This document shows positions 9,000 through 20,779 of a stretch of 64,000 nt of DNA, piece after piece. The notes beneath the pieces are model-generated. The model worked only from the letters and a program-made list of their open reading frames with translations, was not told the DNA's origin and ran no database searches. Source of the stretch: Panulirus ornatus. Taxonomy: Eukaryota > Arthropoda > Malacostraca > Decapoda > Palinuridae. The stretch lies in assembly GCF_036320965.1 (NCBI RefSeq), contig NC_092250.1, positions 18,387,617-18,451,616 of the forward strand, read 5' to 3'. A program made the translations under genes and the position numbers. Within the stretch, counting starts at the first letter, position 1. Each line of letters starts with the position of its first letter.

Positions 9000-10980
9000 T
9001 GGCATTGGACTCAGTAAATGTTTAAAGATCAGGCAACTTGTTTACGACCAGCATTTACAGTTAACCAATTTTTTACGGGATTATTCACCAAATTTGATCC
9101 TTTAATCCAGGTGATTTGATCCTTTAATCCGGGTAATTTCACGCGGGCTTAAATTAGCACTTTGATAACTAGAACATTTCATGTTTGTTTTGGTTATTTG
9201 CAGTTCAGATCATTAAGAATTTACCTTTTCCTGGAAAATGTAGCATGGTAATGGCTCTTTATTACTTCTATCGACCTTTGTACACACGTTCGTTGTTTTC
9301 ATAACGGGTTAAATCTATTGTAAGTGAATGCGGCGGAACTGTTTTACCGCAATCAACAACCCCTTTGATTTACATTTACATGCGTATGAATTAAACGGTC
9401 CTTGCATTTATTTTATTTGCAAAATAGAAATACTATCTAAACGGGCATGATTTCCGGGAAACAAATATACCATTTATCTTAGAAACGATAAAGCTACAAA
9501 AATAGCTTTCCATCAAATTTTCCTCCATCGTGATGGGTAATGGGCAGCAGTATTGACTAACTTGACTGTAGATGTGTAGTTAATTTCACTATACTACCGT
9601 GTGTCATGGTGGTTAGACTCAGATATTTGACATTCATGGTGTTGATCACTTCAACGTACCCCTCAGCAAACTCACATTCGGTTGTAACAAAACCTTGGCC
9701 AATTCTTCTTGATTTTTGAAGGTTGGTACAGTGTTCTGTGCTCGTGTTTAACTTTGGCATTTCCATCTCGGCGGAGAGATGTTTAATGCTTCACCATGCT
9801 TCGGTCTGCATTTCTGCTGAACGTGAGTTCAGTTCGTATTTAATGCAGTAGTCGTGTGTCGTTGTTTCCAGGATATTCGTACTAAGTCGTAATGAAATTT
9901 GTTAAACAGTAGTCTTATTTCGGTTTGGATGTCCTTGATTATACTTCCTGTGCACATTTCGGATGCGTTGTACTGTATGTTATGTTGGTGTGCTAGTTAG
10001 TATAGGGTAATATCCATGAAATGTAAAGGCCTATTTTACGAGAATATAAATTTTGCTTTTTTTTTCTTTTACCATTTTAGATTTTAATCTGGCCACAGTG
10101 GTTTTATCTTTCAAAGTAGGAGACTGACCCTAATGTTGTCGGTCTAACTTTAAAATAGTATTCAAACAGGTTTTTTGTTATTGGTTTACGGTGTAATGAG
10201 GCAAGTAATTGCTCAGTAAAACGAAACGTATGTTATCCCTGGGATCCATGTTTCTATCACACACGATTGAAAGCTTTTATCCCTCGGCAAGGATTGAAGA
10301 ACTAAAGGTTAATGAGGGTTAAGCTTATCTCGGTAATAAAAATTTGAACTTTTAATTGCCGTCAAACTACCTACAAACGTCCAAATGACTTAAGCCCCGA
10401 GTTTAATGGTCAAACAGCCCTTACGAAACAATAGACTGTCCATATCACATAGGATCACGAATTTTCACATGGATTTACAAACTTTATAAAAAAAAAATAC
10501 CTTCAATTTCCTTGGAAGATTTTACGCGGCCACCAGTTGGGACAATATTATGACGAGATGTGTCACATCATTCGTGGTAGATGCCTGAAAACATTCCCCC
10601 GTCTTGAGCGCCTCTGGCTTGATTGCACCGTGAGTGGATGATCAGACTCATTCAGCTCTCACAGTCAAGTACTACTACACCCGTCTCGTTGCGGTGGTGT
10701 TATCCTCGACTTGGAACCTACCCACCCAGAATCACCGGCCTCCCAAGCCTCATTGATGTAGGAAGCGGCGGCAGCCTAATGGGCGGCTTAATTCAGTATT
10801 GTCGTAGACGCTAATCCAGTGTTGTTATTGAGGCGAAGCCGTGTTAAAGCGGACGCGAGAGGCCATTGTTATCACAGGCAGCCGCAGCCCAACGGCCTCA
10901 GGGGCTTACAGCGTCAGTCGCCATGACGCCAAGACGGAGCGGGAGACCCTTCTGCCGGCATACTTTCCCCCCTGCCAGAC
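9000..10980. other. Intergenic stretch, nothing assigned
   Basis: AT-rich unique-looking DNA. A more GC-rich patch at 10620-10980 holds only short frames without coding character. CTTTAATCC(A/G)GGT(A/G)ATTT is duplicated at about 9100-9140. Confidence 0.5.
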
Positions 10981-10987
10981 GCATGAT

Positions 10988-11023
10988 AAAATAATAATAA
11001 TAATGATAATGATAATAATGATA

Positions 11024-11079
<56 letters not shown>

Positions 11080-11100
11080 ATTATTATTATTATTACTATT

Positions 11101-11136
<36 letters not shown>

Positions 11137-11137
11137 T
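10988..11137 (+). repeat. (ATA/ATT)n trinucleotide tract
   Basis: AATAATGAT units change to ATT units from about 11025, with brief interruptions near 11073 and 11100. Confidence 0.95.
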
Positions 11138-11896
11138 GTATGTTGGCTCCTGTCACAACTAAGTCCTGTCATTGGGACCAGCCGTTGCGTGAATCATATA
11201 ATCCTATTCAGAAATTATGCAAGACGAGGAAATCTGAGAGGAAGTTGAAGGGGAAAGGTGTTTTATAAATGCTCGTCCAAGGTTGTAACAGCGCTGGTGT
11301 TTCCGTCCAAAGTGATGTATCCTCCCGTTGTATCATATGTTTTGCCGTACACTCGTACAATATATATCGTAGTTGAATTTTGTGCTTCGTCCGTAGAATG
11401 TTTTTGGAACTACTTTGGTTTGTTTACCCTTAACGGCGTAGTATGGTCGTGACACACACGACTGTTGGTTTATGGTTGTGGCATGGTACAGTGCATTGCC
11501 CATCTGTTTATGGTGTATCTGGTCTATCAAGGAACATTTTAGTATAATGATACATCCTTACTCATCATCTCAACCCGGAAATTACCGATCGTGCTTTTTT
11601 TTTTTTCAATTATATGAAGTATCTTACCGAAGTATTTCTTCACTTTGATAGTAAAGAAGGAAGTTATTGCTGTAAGTATACTTGCTTGTTGGTGGAATGT
11701 ACTTGTAAAGTACACAGTTGATGTGTGACTGTAAAGTGTGGAGAGGGTTGTACTTCGATTGTACGTACACACTACAGACTTTCTTAAATTACAGTAAAGT
11801 TTCTTTAGTTGATTATGTTAGTTTGAAAACCAGTCTCGTTTAGGAAATTTTTAGAACCTCTCCAGTGTATCTTTAATGTTTCATTAAAGGTTTTAC

Positions 11897-11898
<2 letters not shown>
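11138..11898. other. Intergenic stretch, nothing assigned
   Basis: No coding signal, RNA gene or repeat family recognised. Confidence 0.5.

Positions 11899-11966
<68 letters not shown>
11899..11966 (+). repeat. (GA)n microsatellite
   Basis: About 67 bases of pure GA. Confidence 0.97.
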
Positions 11967-11969
<3 letters not shown>

Positions 11970-12755
11970 AAACATGACCTGTAGGTCAGATGTGACGTTT
12001 TATTTTTAAATCTGGAAACCAACATGATGATAATACGTGTTAACATTGTGGTCATATATATATTTTATGGCGAGTTTTTTTTAAAATTAGAATAATAAGC
12101 TGCACTTTAGAAACCAGTATCCTGTTCGGGATTAGCTACCAGGTATTATTATTATTTGTCGAGCTAAGGACGCCTGTGGCACTCTCCCTCCTGTATTGTA
12201 TCCTAGCCCCACAAGACCTAGGCTGGTGACCCTCCCTCCTCCTTCTCCCCACCCTCCCCTCTCCGAACCCCGTGGTTGTAGAAGGAAGAGAGGGGAGTTG
12301 CGCCTACCCCTCTATACCCCCTGCAATGCAGTCCAGGGTAAGTAATTGGTTTGCGCCATCACACAGCTTGCGCCAGCTGCCCCAGACCCGGAGAAGGATG
12401 GGATGTGGGATGACTCCTCTCACCCGTTACCCCCTCCGAGGATCTGCCTCATTATATTCCAACGAGAAAATTATGGAAATTCTGAACGAGTCATCCCGCG
12501 CTGTGACTTCTTATATTAACCTCAGCAACAACATTTTCCACGCGCTGTAAACAATATTTGCTCAGCCTCGCGGGTCTGGTGGTTCGTTCCTGCGTGCCTT
12601 CGTATATTGTTAGCGGGGGCGAGAAAATGTCTGCAGAATTTGGTGTTGTATTTTTTCTTGATACTTTATTGTTTCTTGAATCGAATTAGCCGGACTTGTT
12701 GGAGATAATGCATGTGTGGAGTATCAAAATTTGAACCCCCCCCCCTCTACAGCAG
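11967..12755. other. Intergenic stretch, nothing assigned
   Basis: Includes a C-rich patch near 12230-12320. No gene recognised. Confidence 0.5.
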
Positions 12756-12756
12756 T

Positions 12757-13185
12757 ACGTTTTATGAACACGACGGTACGGTCCTTGAACACGACGATAC
12801 GGTTCTCGAGCACGACGGTACGGTCCTTGAACACGACGGTACGGTCCGTGAACACGACGGTACGGTCTTTGAGCACGACGATACGGTTCTTGTGTATGAC
12901 GGTACGGTCCTTGAGCACGACGGTACGATCTTTGAACACGATGGTACGGTCCTTGTGCATGACGGTGCGGTCCTTGAACACGACGGTACGGTTCTTGAGC
13001 ATGACGGTACGACCCTTAAGCATAGCGGTACGACCACTGAGCACGACGGTGCTACCCTTGGGTATGAAGCCCTGGCCCCTCACCTAATCCTTCAGGGTCA
13101 GAGGTCATCCTAGCCAAGGGTCGTACCGTCGTGCTGAAGGAAGGGTCGTACTGTCGTGTTCAGGGGGGTCGTGCTGAAGGACGAA
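12757..13185. repeat. 21-bp minisatellite family, locus 1: inverted pair of arrays
   Basis: About fourteen 21-bp units of the form (T/G)TGA(A/G)CACGACGGTACGG run from 12757 to about 13065. A spacer with AGGGTCAGAGGTCATCCTAG follows at about 13091-13113. Units in the opposite orientation (AAGGGTCGTACCGTCGTGC) then run to 13185. Because 21 is a multiple of three, all frames stay open, which produces artefactual repetitive reading frames on both strands. Confidence 0.92.
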
Positions 13186-14110
13186 ATGATCTAGTAAAAA
13201 ATGAGAACACTGATGTTGATAAATGATGAGGAAGAAGAGGAGCTCATGTGTGAGTCAGTTTGAGAGCTGGTTGTGAGTGTGTGTGTGTGTTCTCTCCCCC
13301 GTTGTATCCGTGATGTACGACCACCAGGAGGCCAGGGAACGGGCGTGGGCGTGTACGACCCACCCCTTATACATATAGCCCGCCCTGACCCCACCCACAT
13401 ATTTGAATCCCCCCACGAGCGACAAATATATTGTTACGTGATATGTGGAGTGCGTCGGGGGGGGGAGGAGAGGGGGGGATCGAACCCTTGCCCCCGATGT
13501 TTAGTTTACCCCTTGGTGATACACATGGTTTAACTGTTTGTTTATTTAGGTGGAAAGCTCCAGGCAGATTCTTCTGGCTTCTGTCAACAGGATTTGGTGT
13601 TTTCGCCTGAGAGTCGGCCGGGATGGATGCCATGGGCTTTAGGACGCCAGATATCGTTTTCTATATATCTGCGGGGGAGGGGAGGTTGCTGTAAAAGTAT
13701 TATATGTGTTATCAATTTGAGCTTCGGCCCTGGCAGAGGTGCTGTGAATAGTACCTTCGCCAGATACCATTCTTCTAGCGTTTGGCAGCTGTCGAAAGTA
13801 AGGTTAGGTTGGAGAGAGAATTATTATTTTCTCCCATCCCTTGGTTGTGTATTTTGGCGTATTTCCCCACAGTGTGTTGTCAGTATATATATATATTTAG
13901 GTTATAGAAAGATGCAAGTTTTTCTCTTTGAATCATTTGTATGCCTTTTGCTTCTCTTACTGCATTATTGTGCGGGTTTCTGATATCTTCCACTGTCACA
14001 GTCACCCTCGAAACTAACCACCAGTCTGTTCCTGTTTGAATTTCGTTGTCATTCCTCGTTATTTTACAGGACGACCAAGGGTTATAACAAGGAGCGCCTC
14101 CCTTATGCAC
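13186..14110. other. Intergenic stretch, nothing assigned
   Basis: Includes a short (GT)n at about 13276-13289 and a G-rich patch near 13455-13480. The open frame near 13594-13983 lacks coding character. Confidence 0.45.
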
Positions 14111-14117
14111 AGCCGTT

Positions 14118-14310
14118 GTTGGAAGGTTATAGGGTCAGGTCAAAAGGTCAAATCATAGCCAAGGGTCGAACTGTTGTGCCACGAGTCGTACTGTCTTAAG
14201 GGTCATATCGTCGTACTCAAGGGTCGTCCCGTCGTACTCAAGGGTCGTCCCGTCGTACTCAAGGGTCGTCCCGTCGTACTCAAGGGTCGCACCGTCATGC
14301 ACAAGGGTTT
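14118..14310 (+). repeat. 21-bp minisatellite family, locus 2
   Basis: The leader GGGTCAGGTCAAAAGGTCAA and CATAGCC precede units of CAAGGGTCGTCCCGTCGTAC (20 of 21 bases), four of them nearly identical at 14217-14290. Confidence 0.9.
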
Positions 14311-15090
14311 AACCTGCTCTGCCACACGTCTCACTGAAGATAATTAGGTCAGGGATCAGTACACGACAATAAGAGCGAGATATATCTACCTTTAAAAAGT
14401 CAGTGTTGCGGAGGAGGTCGGTGTTCTGATGAGTTAGTGCCGGGCAAAGGGATGACCAGAAACTTGTGCAAGTCATTTTTCTTTCGTTTTCTTTCCTTTT
14501 TTTTTCTTACGTAGATGGTAATATGAAAAGCACTCGATGCTCTCCGAAATGACGAAACCTACAAGTTTGAGGCGCTTGTAGGATTGGTTGTTGTGTTTTC
14601 ACGTAAGACAGGGCGAGTCCTTCCCTGTGTTGCATGTGGTGGGTAATGGTGCTCAGAAGAGGACGTGGACTACACTAGAAAGAAAACAGAGTACGCAGCA
14701 GAAGCTATAAGGAAACCACAAAAAACGGTACACGGTGTACTAAAGAGACTCTTCAGAACACACGAGAAAGAGGACACAAGAGTCCATCAAAGAGGACACG
14801 GTGCACAGAAGTGTACGTAGTGCAGTAAAGACGACACAGAGCGCACGCACAGGATGTCCGGGGTTTGTGGCACAGTGAATTACCTTACGTTATCGGGTTA
14901 ACGTGGGCGGTCAACACCATACCGCTAAGGATCAGGACTCTCCCCTTGTCTCACTCCTCCCCAGAGACACAGCAGAACAAACTCACTTTAAAGTCCCGAC
15001 CCTCGGAGGCGGGAGACGTAGAGGAGACCCAGTCCTTTTAGACTTTCCTGCATTTTTCTCCTGCCCTTTATTGACTCTCGCGTTGATAGA
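14311..15090. other. Intergenic stretch, nothing assigned
   Basis: The segment 14690-14860 is rich in ACACGA/GAGGACAC-like words, a possible decayed repeat. No gene recognised. Confidence 0.45.
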
Positions 15091-15091
15091 C

Positions 15092-15131
<40 letters not shown>
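15091..15131 (+). repeat. (CT)n microsatellite
   Basis: About 40 bases of pure CT. Confidence 0.95.
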
Positions 15132-15134
<3 letters not shown>

Positions 15135-15324
15135 TGTTGATTCCCTCCCTTTTCTCTTATTGTCTCGTACCCCAAATCCCTACTCATTATCCTCCCCACT
15201 GTAGAAGCCAAGACCTGTAGTGTCTGCCCACCACAGCTCGAACCGTTGTTGTTACATCTTGCTTATGCTACACCTTTAGCTTGACCCATTACGCCGACCG
15301 ACTTGACCTCCCTCGGGGCTCTCG

Positions 15325-15385
15325 GCTCATCAAATGTCAAGCCGTCATAGCCAAGTGTCGTACCGTCGCGTCGTGCTGAAGGATT
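15325..15385 (+). repeat. 21-bp minisatellite family, short copy
   Basis: AAATGTCAAGCCGTCATAGC followed by CAAGTGTCGTACCGTCGCGT matches the leader and about one unit of the family. Confidence 0.75.
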
Positions 15386-15489
15386 AGTTAAGGGAGATGG
15401 ATCTCCTGGCGTGTCATGTGACCAGTCATGGGCAGACCCCCACCACCGCCTACGCCAGCGCAGGCGTAGGTCACCCTTACCCTGGTCTC

Positions 15490-15590
<101 letters not shown>

Positions 15591-15719
15591 GTCTGATAAT
15601 AGAGAAAGTTCAAGGGATGGGGGGGGCCCATGAGAGTTAGTGTCTTTTCTTTTTTAAATCTTGATTATCGAATGTATACATAGGCATGTATCATTAACGT
15701 TTACTGTACTGTGCAAACA

Positions 15720-15905
15720 AGCAATGTATCTATAGATACATACGCCAATGTATCTGTAGATGATTACGCACACATACGCCAGTGTATCTGTAAATGATTA
15801 CGCACACATACGCCAATGTATATGTAGATAACTACACACATACGCCAATGTATATGCAGATAACTACACACACATACGCCAGTCTATATGTACATAGATA
15901 CACAT
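15720..15905 (+). repeat. Tandem repeat of ACACATACGCCAATGTAT units
   Basis: ACGCCA(A/G)TGTAT(C/A)TG(T/C)AGAT recurs five or six times at intervals of about 33-36 bases. Confidence 0.85.
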
Positions 15906-16172
15906 GCACCTCTGTGATTTCTCTGCTGATCCTTCGGGTGTCGTCGTTGCTGCTCTTCATCTCTACATTAGTTGTTGGAAAAGCAGTAGTATGAGCGGCA
16001 GTAGTGGCAGCAGGAGGAGCCAGGGGCACCAGCAGCAGCAGCAGCACGCCAGGGCTATACACCAGACCACCACCTCACTTCCTTTCCTCTTTAGGTGTGT
16101 ATTGACTTAAGGGGGTAATGCTTCAGGCCGACACCCGCCGTAAACATTGGCCGGGCTATGTACCCTAACCCT

Positions 16173-16173
<1 letters not shown>

Positions 16174-16210
<37 letters not shown>
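16174..16210 (+). repeat. (CA)n microsatellite
   Basis: About 36 bases of pure CA. Confidence 0.95.
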
Positions 16211-16211
<1 letters not shown>

Positions 16212-16281
16212 AGCCTAGCCCAGCCCGGACCCACTGGTCGAATAAAGGCGCCCCCTCACTCACCTGTTCCCCCCTCTGTAG

Positions 16282-16401
16282 GACGCTGTCACCCACGTCC
16301 GCCACTACCCACTGACGAGACACCACCAGCTGTGGTTTTCTCTGCCTGTCCCCATAGTGGACATTGAGGACACGCCTCCCTCCCGCCTGGCCTCCTCCTG
16401 A
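16282..16401 (+). CDS. Candidate orphan terminal exon (unassigned)
   Basis: A pyrimidine-rich acceptor (CCCCCCTCTGTAG) opens a frame reading DAVTHVRHYPLTRHHQLW. It continues to VDIEDTPPSRLASS and TGA at 16399-16401. A second strong acceptor (TGCCTGTCCCCATAG) lies in the same frame before 16358, phase 1. The final 13 residues look protein-like (DIEDTPP). I cannot link it to any other exon; a chance open frame of 39 codons is quite possible. Confidence 0.22.
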   Translation, partial: DAVTHVRHYPLTRHHQLWFSLPVPIVDIEDTPPSRLASS

Positions 16402-16685
16402 CGGGCTATGGCATATGTGCCTCCCTACCCTCGCTGCACGTTGTGTTGGGGTGAGGTAACGATGCGACAGAACATGGCCCGTATCGTGGGTCTTCCTGAT
16501 TTATATGGATTTCTACATTTACCGGGGCTGCGCTACAGGCGGGAGGAGGTTAAGGTAGGGTCCTTTTTGAGAGGGTCGGGGAGGATGGTCTTCGACGACG
16601 GCTGTGTACTTGTTTCCATTCCGCTGACAATGAAGGTGACTTCTCGCTCCATGCTGTGTCACCAGCTGCAGAAGGAGTTCGGGAA
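16402..16685. other. Intergenic, nothing assigned
   Basis: GC-balanced unique sequence between two CA tracts. No coding signal I trust. Confidence 0.4.
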
Positions 16686-16687
16686 CA

Positions 16688-16745
<58 letters not shown>
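16686..16745 (+). repeat. (CA)n microsatellite
   Basis: About 58 bases of pure CA. Confidence 0.97.
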
Positions 16746-16748
<3 letters not shown>

Positions 16749-17088
16749 CAAGAAACGTTAAGTTCAAAACAAGTGAGGGTGCGCGAGTCTGTCATTGTTT
16801 TCCTGAAAATACTGTGTTTGAGTGTTTGTTCAAGTATGTTTTTGTTAGCCTGGCCTTGTGTTTGTTTAAGCAAGCAGGCCAACGTGTCTCAGATTGTGAG
16901 GTGACTTTTATACAATATTCTTTAGTCCGTGAGTGTGTTTGCCTACGTGTGAGTAGGTGCGTTTGTATATGGAGGGAGGGTTGGTTGCCAGGCCAACACT
17001 GGTGTGAATCATGGAATTCTTCGACCCAGCAACAGTGGTTTAGGGGAAAGGAATGTGGAAGGTATTGTTTATAGGTACAGTGCAAGAT

Positions 17089-17091
<3 letters not shown>
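16746..17091. other. Intergenic, nothing assigned
   Basis: Rich in GTTTG words. No gene recognised. Confidence 0.45.
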
Positions 17092-17150
<59 letters not shown>

Positions 17151-17151
17151 T
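17092..17151 (+). repeat. (ATT)n tract, 5' flank of SINE-like element
   Basis: Pure ATT for about 58 bases, directly abutting the element at 17152. Confidence 0.95.
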
Positions 17152-17392
17152 ATCCCTGGGGATAGAGGAGAAAGAATACTTCCCACGTATTCCATACGTG
17201 TCGTACAAGGGGACTAAAAGGGGAGGGAGCTGGGGGGGGGGGGGGCTGGAAATCCTCCTCTCCTGTTTTTGCTTTTCCAAAAGAAGGAACAGAGAAGGGG
17301 GCCAAGTGAGGATTTTCCCTCAAACGCTCGGTCCTTTGTTCTTGACGCTACCTCGCTAACGCGGGAAATGGCAAATATGCATGAAAAATGAT
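17152..17392 (+). mobile_element. SINE-like element, copy 1
   Basis: About 240 bp starting CTGGGGATAGAGGAGAAAGA, then CTTCCCACGTATTCCATACG, TTTTCCAAAAGAAGGAACAG and CGCTACCTCGCTAACGCGGG, ending with ATGCATGAAAA and an ATT tail. The copy at 42655-42893 is colinear with about the same ends. The body has no coding frame. Short length, dispersed copies and a simple-sequence 3' tail point to a SINE; I cannot identify the polymerase III head with certainty. Confidence 0.8.
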
Positions 17393-17395
17393 GAT

Positions 17396-17396
17396 G

Positions 17397-17447
<51 letters not shown>

Positions 17448-17460
17448 GTTATTATAATAA

Positions 17461-17517
<57 letters not shown>
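17396..17517 (+). repeat. (ATT)n tract, 3' tail of SINE-like element
   Basis: About 120 bases of ATT with one interruption near 17450 (TATAATAACATT). Confidence 0.95.
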
Positions 17518-17519
<2 letters not shown>

Positions 17520-18300
17520 AAAGAATGTGGAGGTCATGCGTCACTCAGGCTTAGGTAATTTGAGGGAAGGAAATTGTAAATGATGGTACTTCAGTGACCC
17601 CATTCTGAGGTCAGGTTGGAAATAGTTTCAACTTGTAACCTACCCTGGGTGACGGGGCCCCTTTCGTTAGCCAGGCGGACTCACTGCTGTTGAAATTCAG
17701 TCCTTTCTCTCTCATCAGAATTAATATTTAAATGAATATCCATTTATGCAAAACAATTTTTTTTTTCCTTGTTGTAAAGTCGATTCATTCATTACATCAG
17801 GGAATGTAAGTGTACCAGTCGGCAGAATACTGTTGGACCCACAAGTGCCGACACGCCGGCAAAATAACCACCACTGCGTAATAGTAAAGCCAGGAGAAAT
17901 ATTGTCTCCATTCTTTTGCGAAAAAGTCAAGTTGAGGAGAACCAATACTGGCATACATGTTGTGTGTGTGTATGTGTGAGGACTCGGGCTGGATTGAACG
18001 TATTTGGCCATCCTTTCGTGACAAACCAGCCAACAAACCCTGAGTCCACAGCGACCCCCTAAAATCCATATCCCTCCCTCTTCTCTCCTCTCTCTCCCCT
18101 CCTGTGTCAGCGGCCTCCACCCAGACTTTAAAGTGGCGGCTCACACCTGCCCCTCAGACCCGGCAAGCGAAGCTTTCGTTGCGTTTTCCCTTCCTTCATA
18201 GTGAATGATTCTCGCCGGTGATAACAATAGTTCAGTATTTAGGGCTGACCTGATGGTTCGTTCCATCATTATCATCATCATCATCATCATGAGAATCGCT
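17518..18300. other. Intergenic stretch, nothing assigned
   Basis: No gene recognised. A short ATC repeat lies at about 18268-18290. Confidence 0.45.
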
Positions 18301-18312
18301 TCGTTTGGCTCG

Positions 18313-18427
18313 TTTCCTGTACGTCGTAGGACATCCTGTGATTGTAAGACCCGTGTCCTGTACGTCGGAGGACATCCTGTGATTGTAAGACCCGTGTCCT
18401 GTACGTCGTAGGACATCCTGTGATTGT
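18313..18427 (+). repeat. 41-bp tandem repeat, about 2.8 copies
   Basis: CCTGTACGTCG(T/G)AGGACATC starts at 18316, 18357 and 18398, exactly 41 bases apart. Confidence 0.95.
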
Positions 18428-18715
18428 CAGTGAATGATTTTAGTAACTTGAGTTACTTGCCAGGATGTCGAGGGAGAGATGTGTTCGTGAGAGTGTAAGA
18501 GCGAAGGTCTAGGCGGTCTGGTTAGCTTATCATCTTCACTGAGTTCACTGTACCTCTGTTGTTGTGGGTTGAGCTAGGGATGGATCGGTGGAGAGGGAGG
18601 GTGGGAAGGAAGGCTGATGTCAAAAGGCCTTCCCCTCCTTTCCCCCCTGGCGGTCGTGCCCTCCACTGCTGTATAGGGCTGAGTCTGTATCTCTATTTTT
18701 ACCCTAGTTCTATTA

Positions 18716-18838
18716 AAGGAAAGAAAAAAAAGCCCACAGAGAAAGGAAAAAAAAAAGCCCACAGAGAAGGAAAAAAAGCCCACAGAGAAAGAAAAAAAAG
18801 CCCACAGAGAAGGAAAAAAAGCCCACAGAAAGACCTGT
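18716..18838 (+). repeat. A-rich minisatellite (AAAAAGCCCACAGAGAAGG units)
   Basis: Six imperfect copies of about 19-25 bases differing mostly in A-run length. Confidence 0.92.
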
Positions 18839-19735
18839 AGGGAACCAGTGTTTTGTATTATATTTAAACGAACAAATTTGAACTCCGTACGACTTATGTG
18901 CTTAAAATGCACCCCAGCGGGTAATGCCATCTTTCGTCAAACATAAAACTTGTAGTATTTATGATACGACTTGGTCAACTTATTTATACAAGAGACAACC
19001 AATAGGCTTGAGCAGTATCATACAAGGATCATGAAGACGCATTGGACTCCACACGTCATCACCAAATTGTACTGTACGGTCGGTCGGTCGAGTATCTGTT
19101 TTAGAGGTTTTAACACCTCTATCGCCGGCCGTTGTTGTCTGCCCCGTGGTGGTATACATGTAGTTCTTGCTTGTGTTTACACCCGCGTCCTAAGCCTCTA
19201 CCGTCAGATGTTTCACTGACTTAAAGAATAAACGTTTCCGTTGCCGCTTGTCCAGGCAGAAACGTTTGCGATTAAGAACGTTCTCTAGTTACTGATCAGA
19301 AACAAATCGTTTCGTTGTAGATAAGATAAATTTCTTTGTTGTAAGACATGCGACTTGTTCATATACTTCCCAGGAAGGTATCAGTTTCATAAAAGAAATT
19401 ATATATTAGAAATTTCTTGATATAAGAGAAGCGATGAGAACAGATAAGGGATAAAGGTTACCGATGATGTAGAGAGATAAGAATCAGATCATGCAGGTGT
19501 TCGCCAGTGTTTGCATATAATTTCTCCAACACTTCATAACAAACAGAACCACTGTAATCATCTTCAAAATATCTCTTTTATGTTTATCTCATCTGTAGAC
19601 CCGGGACGAATATTTAAATTCTCTTTGGGCAATCACAGTAATATGAAGTATCAACAGTAATGGCTGATGTTCGTGAAGGTAAATGATTATTTCTCGCGAA
19701 TATTAATGACGAAAGATGAATTACTATCATAAAAC
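18839..19735. other. Intergenic stretch, nothing assigned
   Basis: AT-rich and unique-looking. No feature recognised. Confidence 0.45.
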
Positions 19736-19935
19736 CATGAACACTACCATTGTATTACCATAGGTATTACTATCATAGTACCATAGTCGCTACCACTCTA
19801 TTACCATAGGTATTACTATCATAGTACCATAGTCGCTACCACTATATTACCATAGGTATTACTATCATAGTACCATAAACACTACCACTCTGTTACCATA
19901 GGTATTACTATCATAGTACCATCAACACTACCACA
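19736..19935 (+). repeat. 46-bp tandem repeat, about four copies
   Basis: CATAGGTATTACTATCATAG recurs at about 19760, 19806, 19852 and 19898 with period 46. The unit is itself made of CCATAG/CTACCA-like sub-words. Degenerate relatives continue to about 20040. Confidence 0.93.
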
Positions 19936-20282
19936 ATGCAGCCACGTATCTCGCCACCATACACCACATATACACCATCATGGCATTATAGGCGCTGCCA
20001 CCATGTTGTTACCCCAGATATCGCCACCATGATCCATGACTATATCACTCGATAAGAAAAAAAACGACTTCGGGCAGTAAGCTTTATTTATCGCTTTTTT
20101 TCTTCTTTTTTTTTTTCTCAGTGAATTACTGTTTATGTGGACCTGACGGCTGGGGATCGCCTGGCTGTATAGTGGAAAGGCAAGCTAACTGGTTTACCCC
20201 AGCACAGGCCTGATGTCCTCGCGTCTGTATAGGAAGTAGATGTTGAATTAAGCTTATGTGTGTGTACCTTTTAGTGATCAAG

Positions 20283-20283
<1 letters not shown>

Positions 20284-20348
<65 letters not shown>

Positions 20349-20350
20349 AC
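20284..20350 (+). repeat. (CA)n microsatellite
   Basis: About 60 bases of CA, then one interruption (GA). Confidence 0.95.
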
Positions 20351-20534
20351 ACTGGTGTTGATCATTTCCAGTCCTCCAGAGAAGTTTATATACACCAGTA
20401 TGACAATGAACGAAGAGTCAAGATGGTACACTGAAGCAGCAAGACTCTCGTCTCACGGCCTCACAGATGGTAAAAGTGCCAACTATGGAGGATCTTAAGT
20501 TATAAGGATACACTGGGAGACTTTAGGCTCGTAT

Positions 20535-20638
20535 GGAGACAGAGAGCCATGGAGATACTCAGTCCTGGAGAATATATAATGGAGACAGAGAGCCATGGAG
20601 ATACTCAGTCCTGGAGAATATATATATATATATATATG
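20535..20638 (+). repeat. 46-bp duplication ending in (TA)n
   Basis: GGAGACAGAGAGCCATGGAG begins at 20535 and again at 20581. The second copy ends in TATATATA. Confidence 0.93.
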
Positions 20639-20779
20639 GACTGATTTGATACACCATCGTCATCGTGTTCACAGTGACGCACACATTACTCGGCGTTGAA
20701 AGTGATTTCCTTTCTGAGACAGAACGTGTTAGGAACCATACGAAGCCGAACGTGTGATCTGTCATATTCATTCTCAACT

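Noticed and set aside
12712..13113. Open frames of repeated LEHDGT / VLKDRT type on both strands
   Set aside because: They result from a 21-bp repeat (a multiple of three) staying open in several frames. The same is true at 28950-29429 and 56191-56796.
13478..13500. B-box-like GGATCGAACCC
   Set aside because: No A box or cloverleaf around it; it sits in a G/C homopolymer-rich patch.
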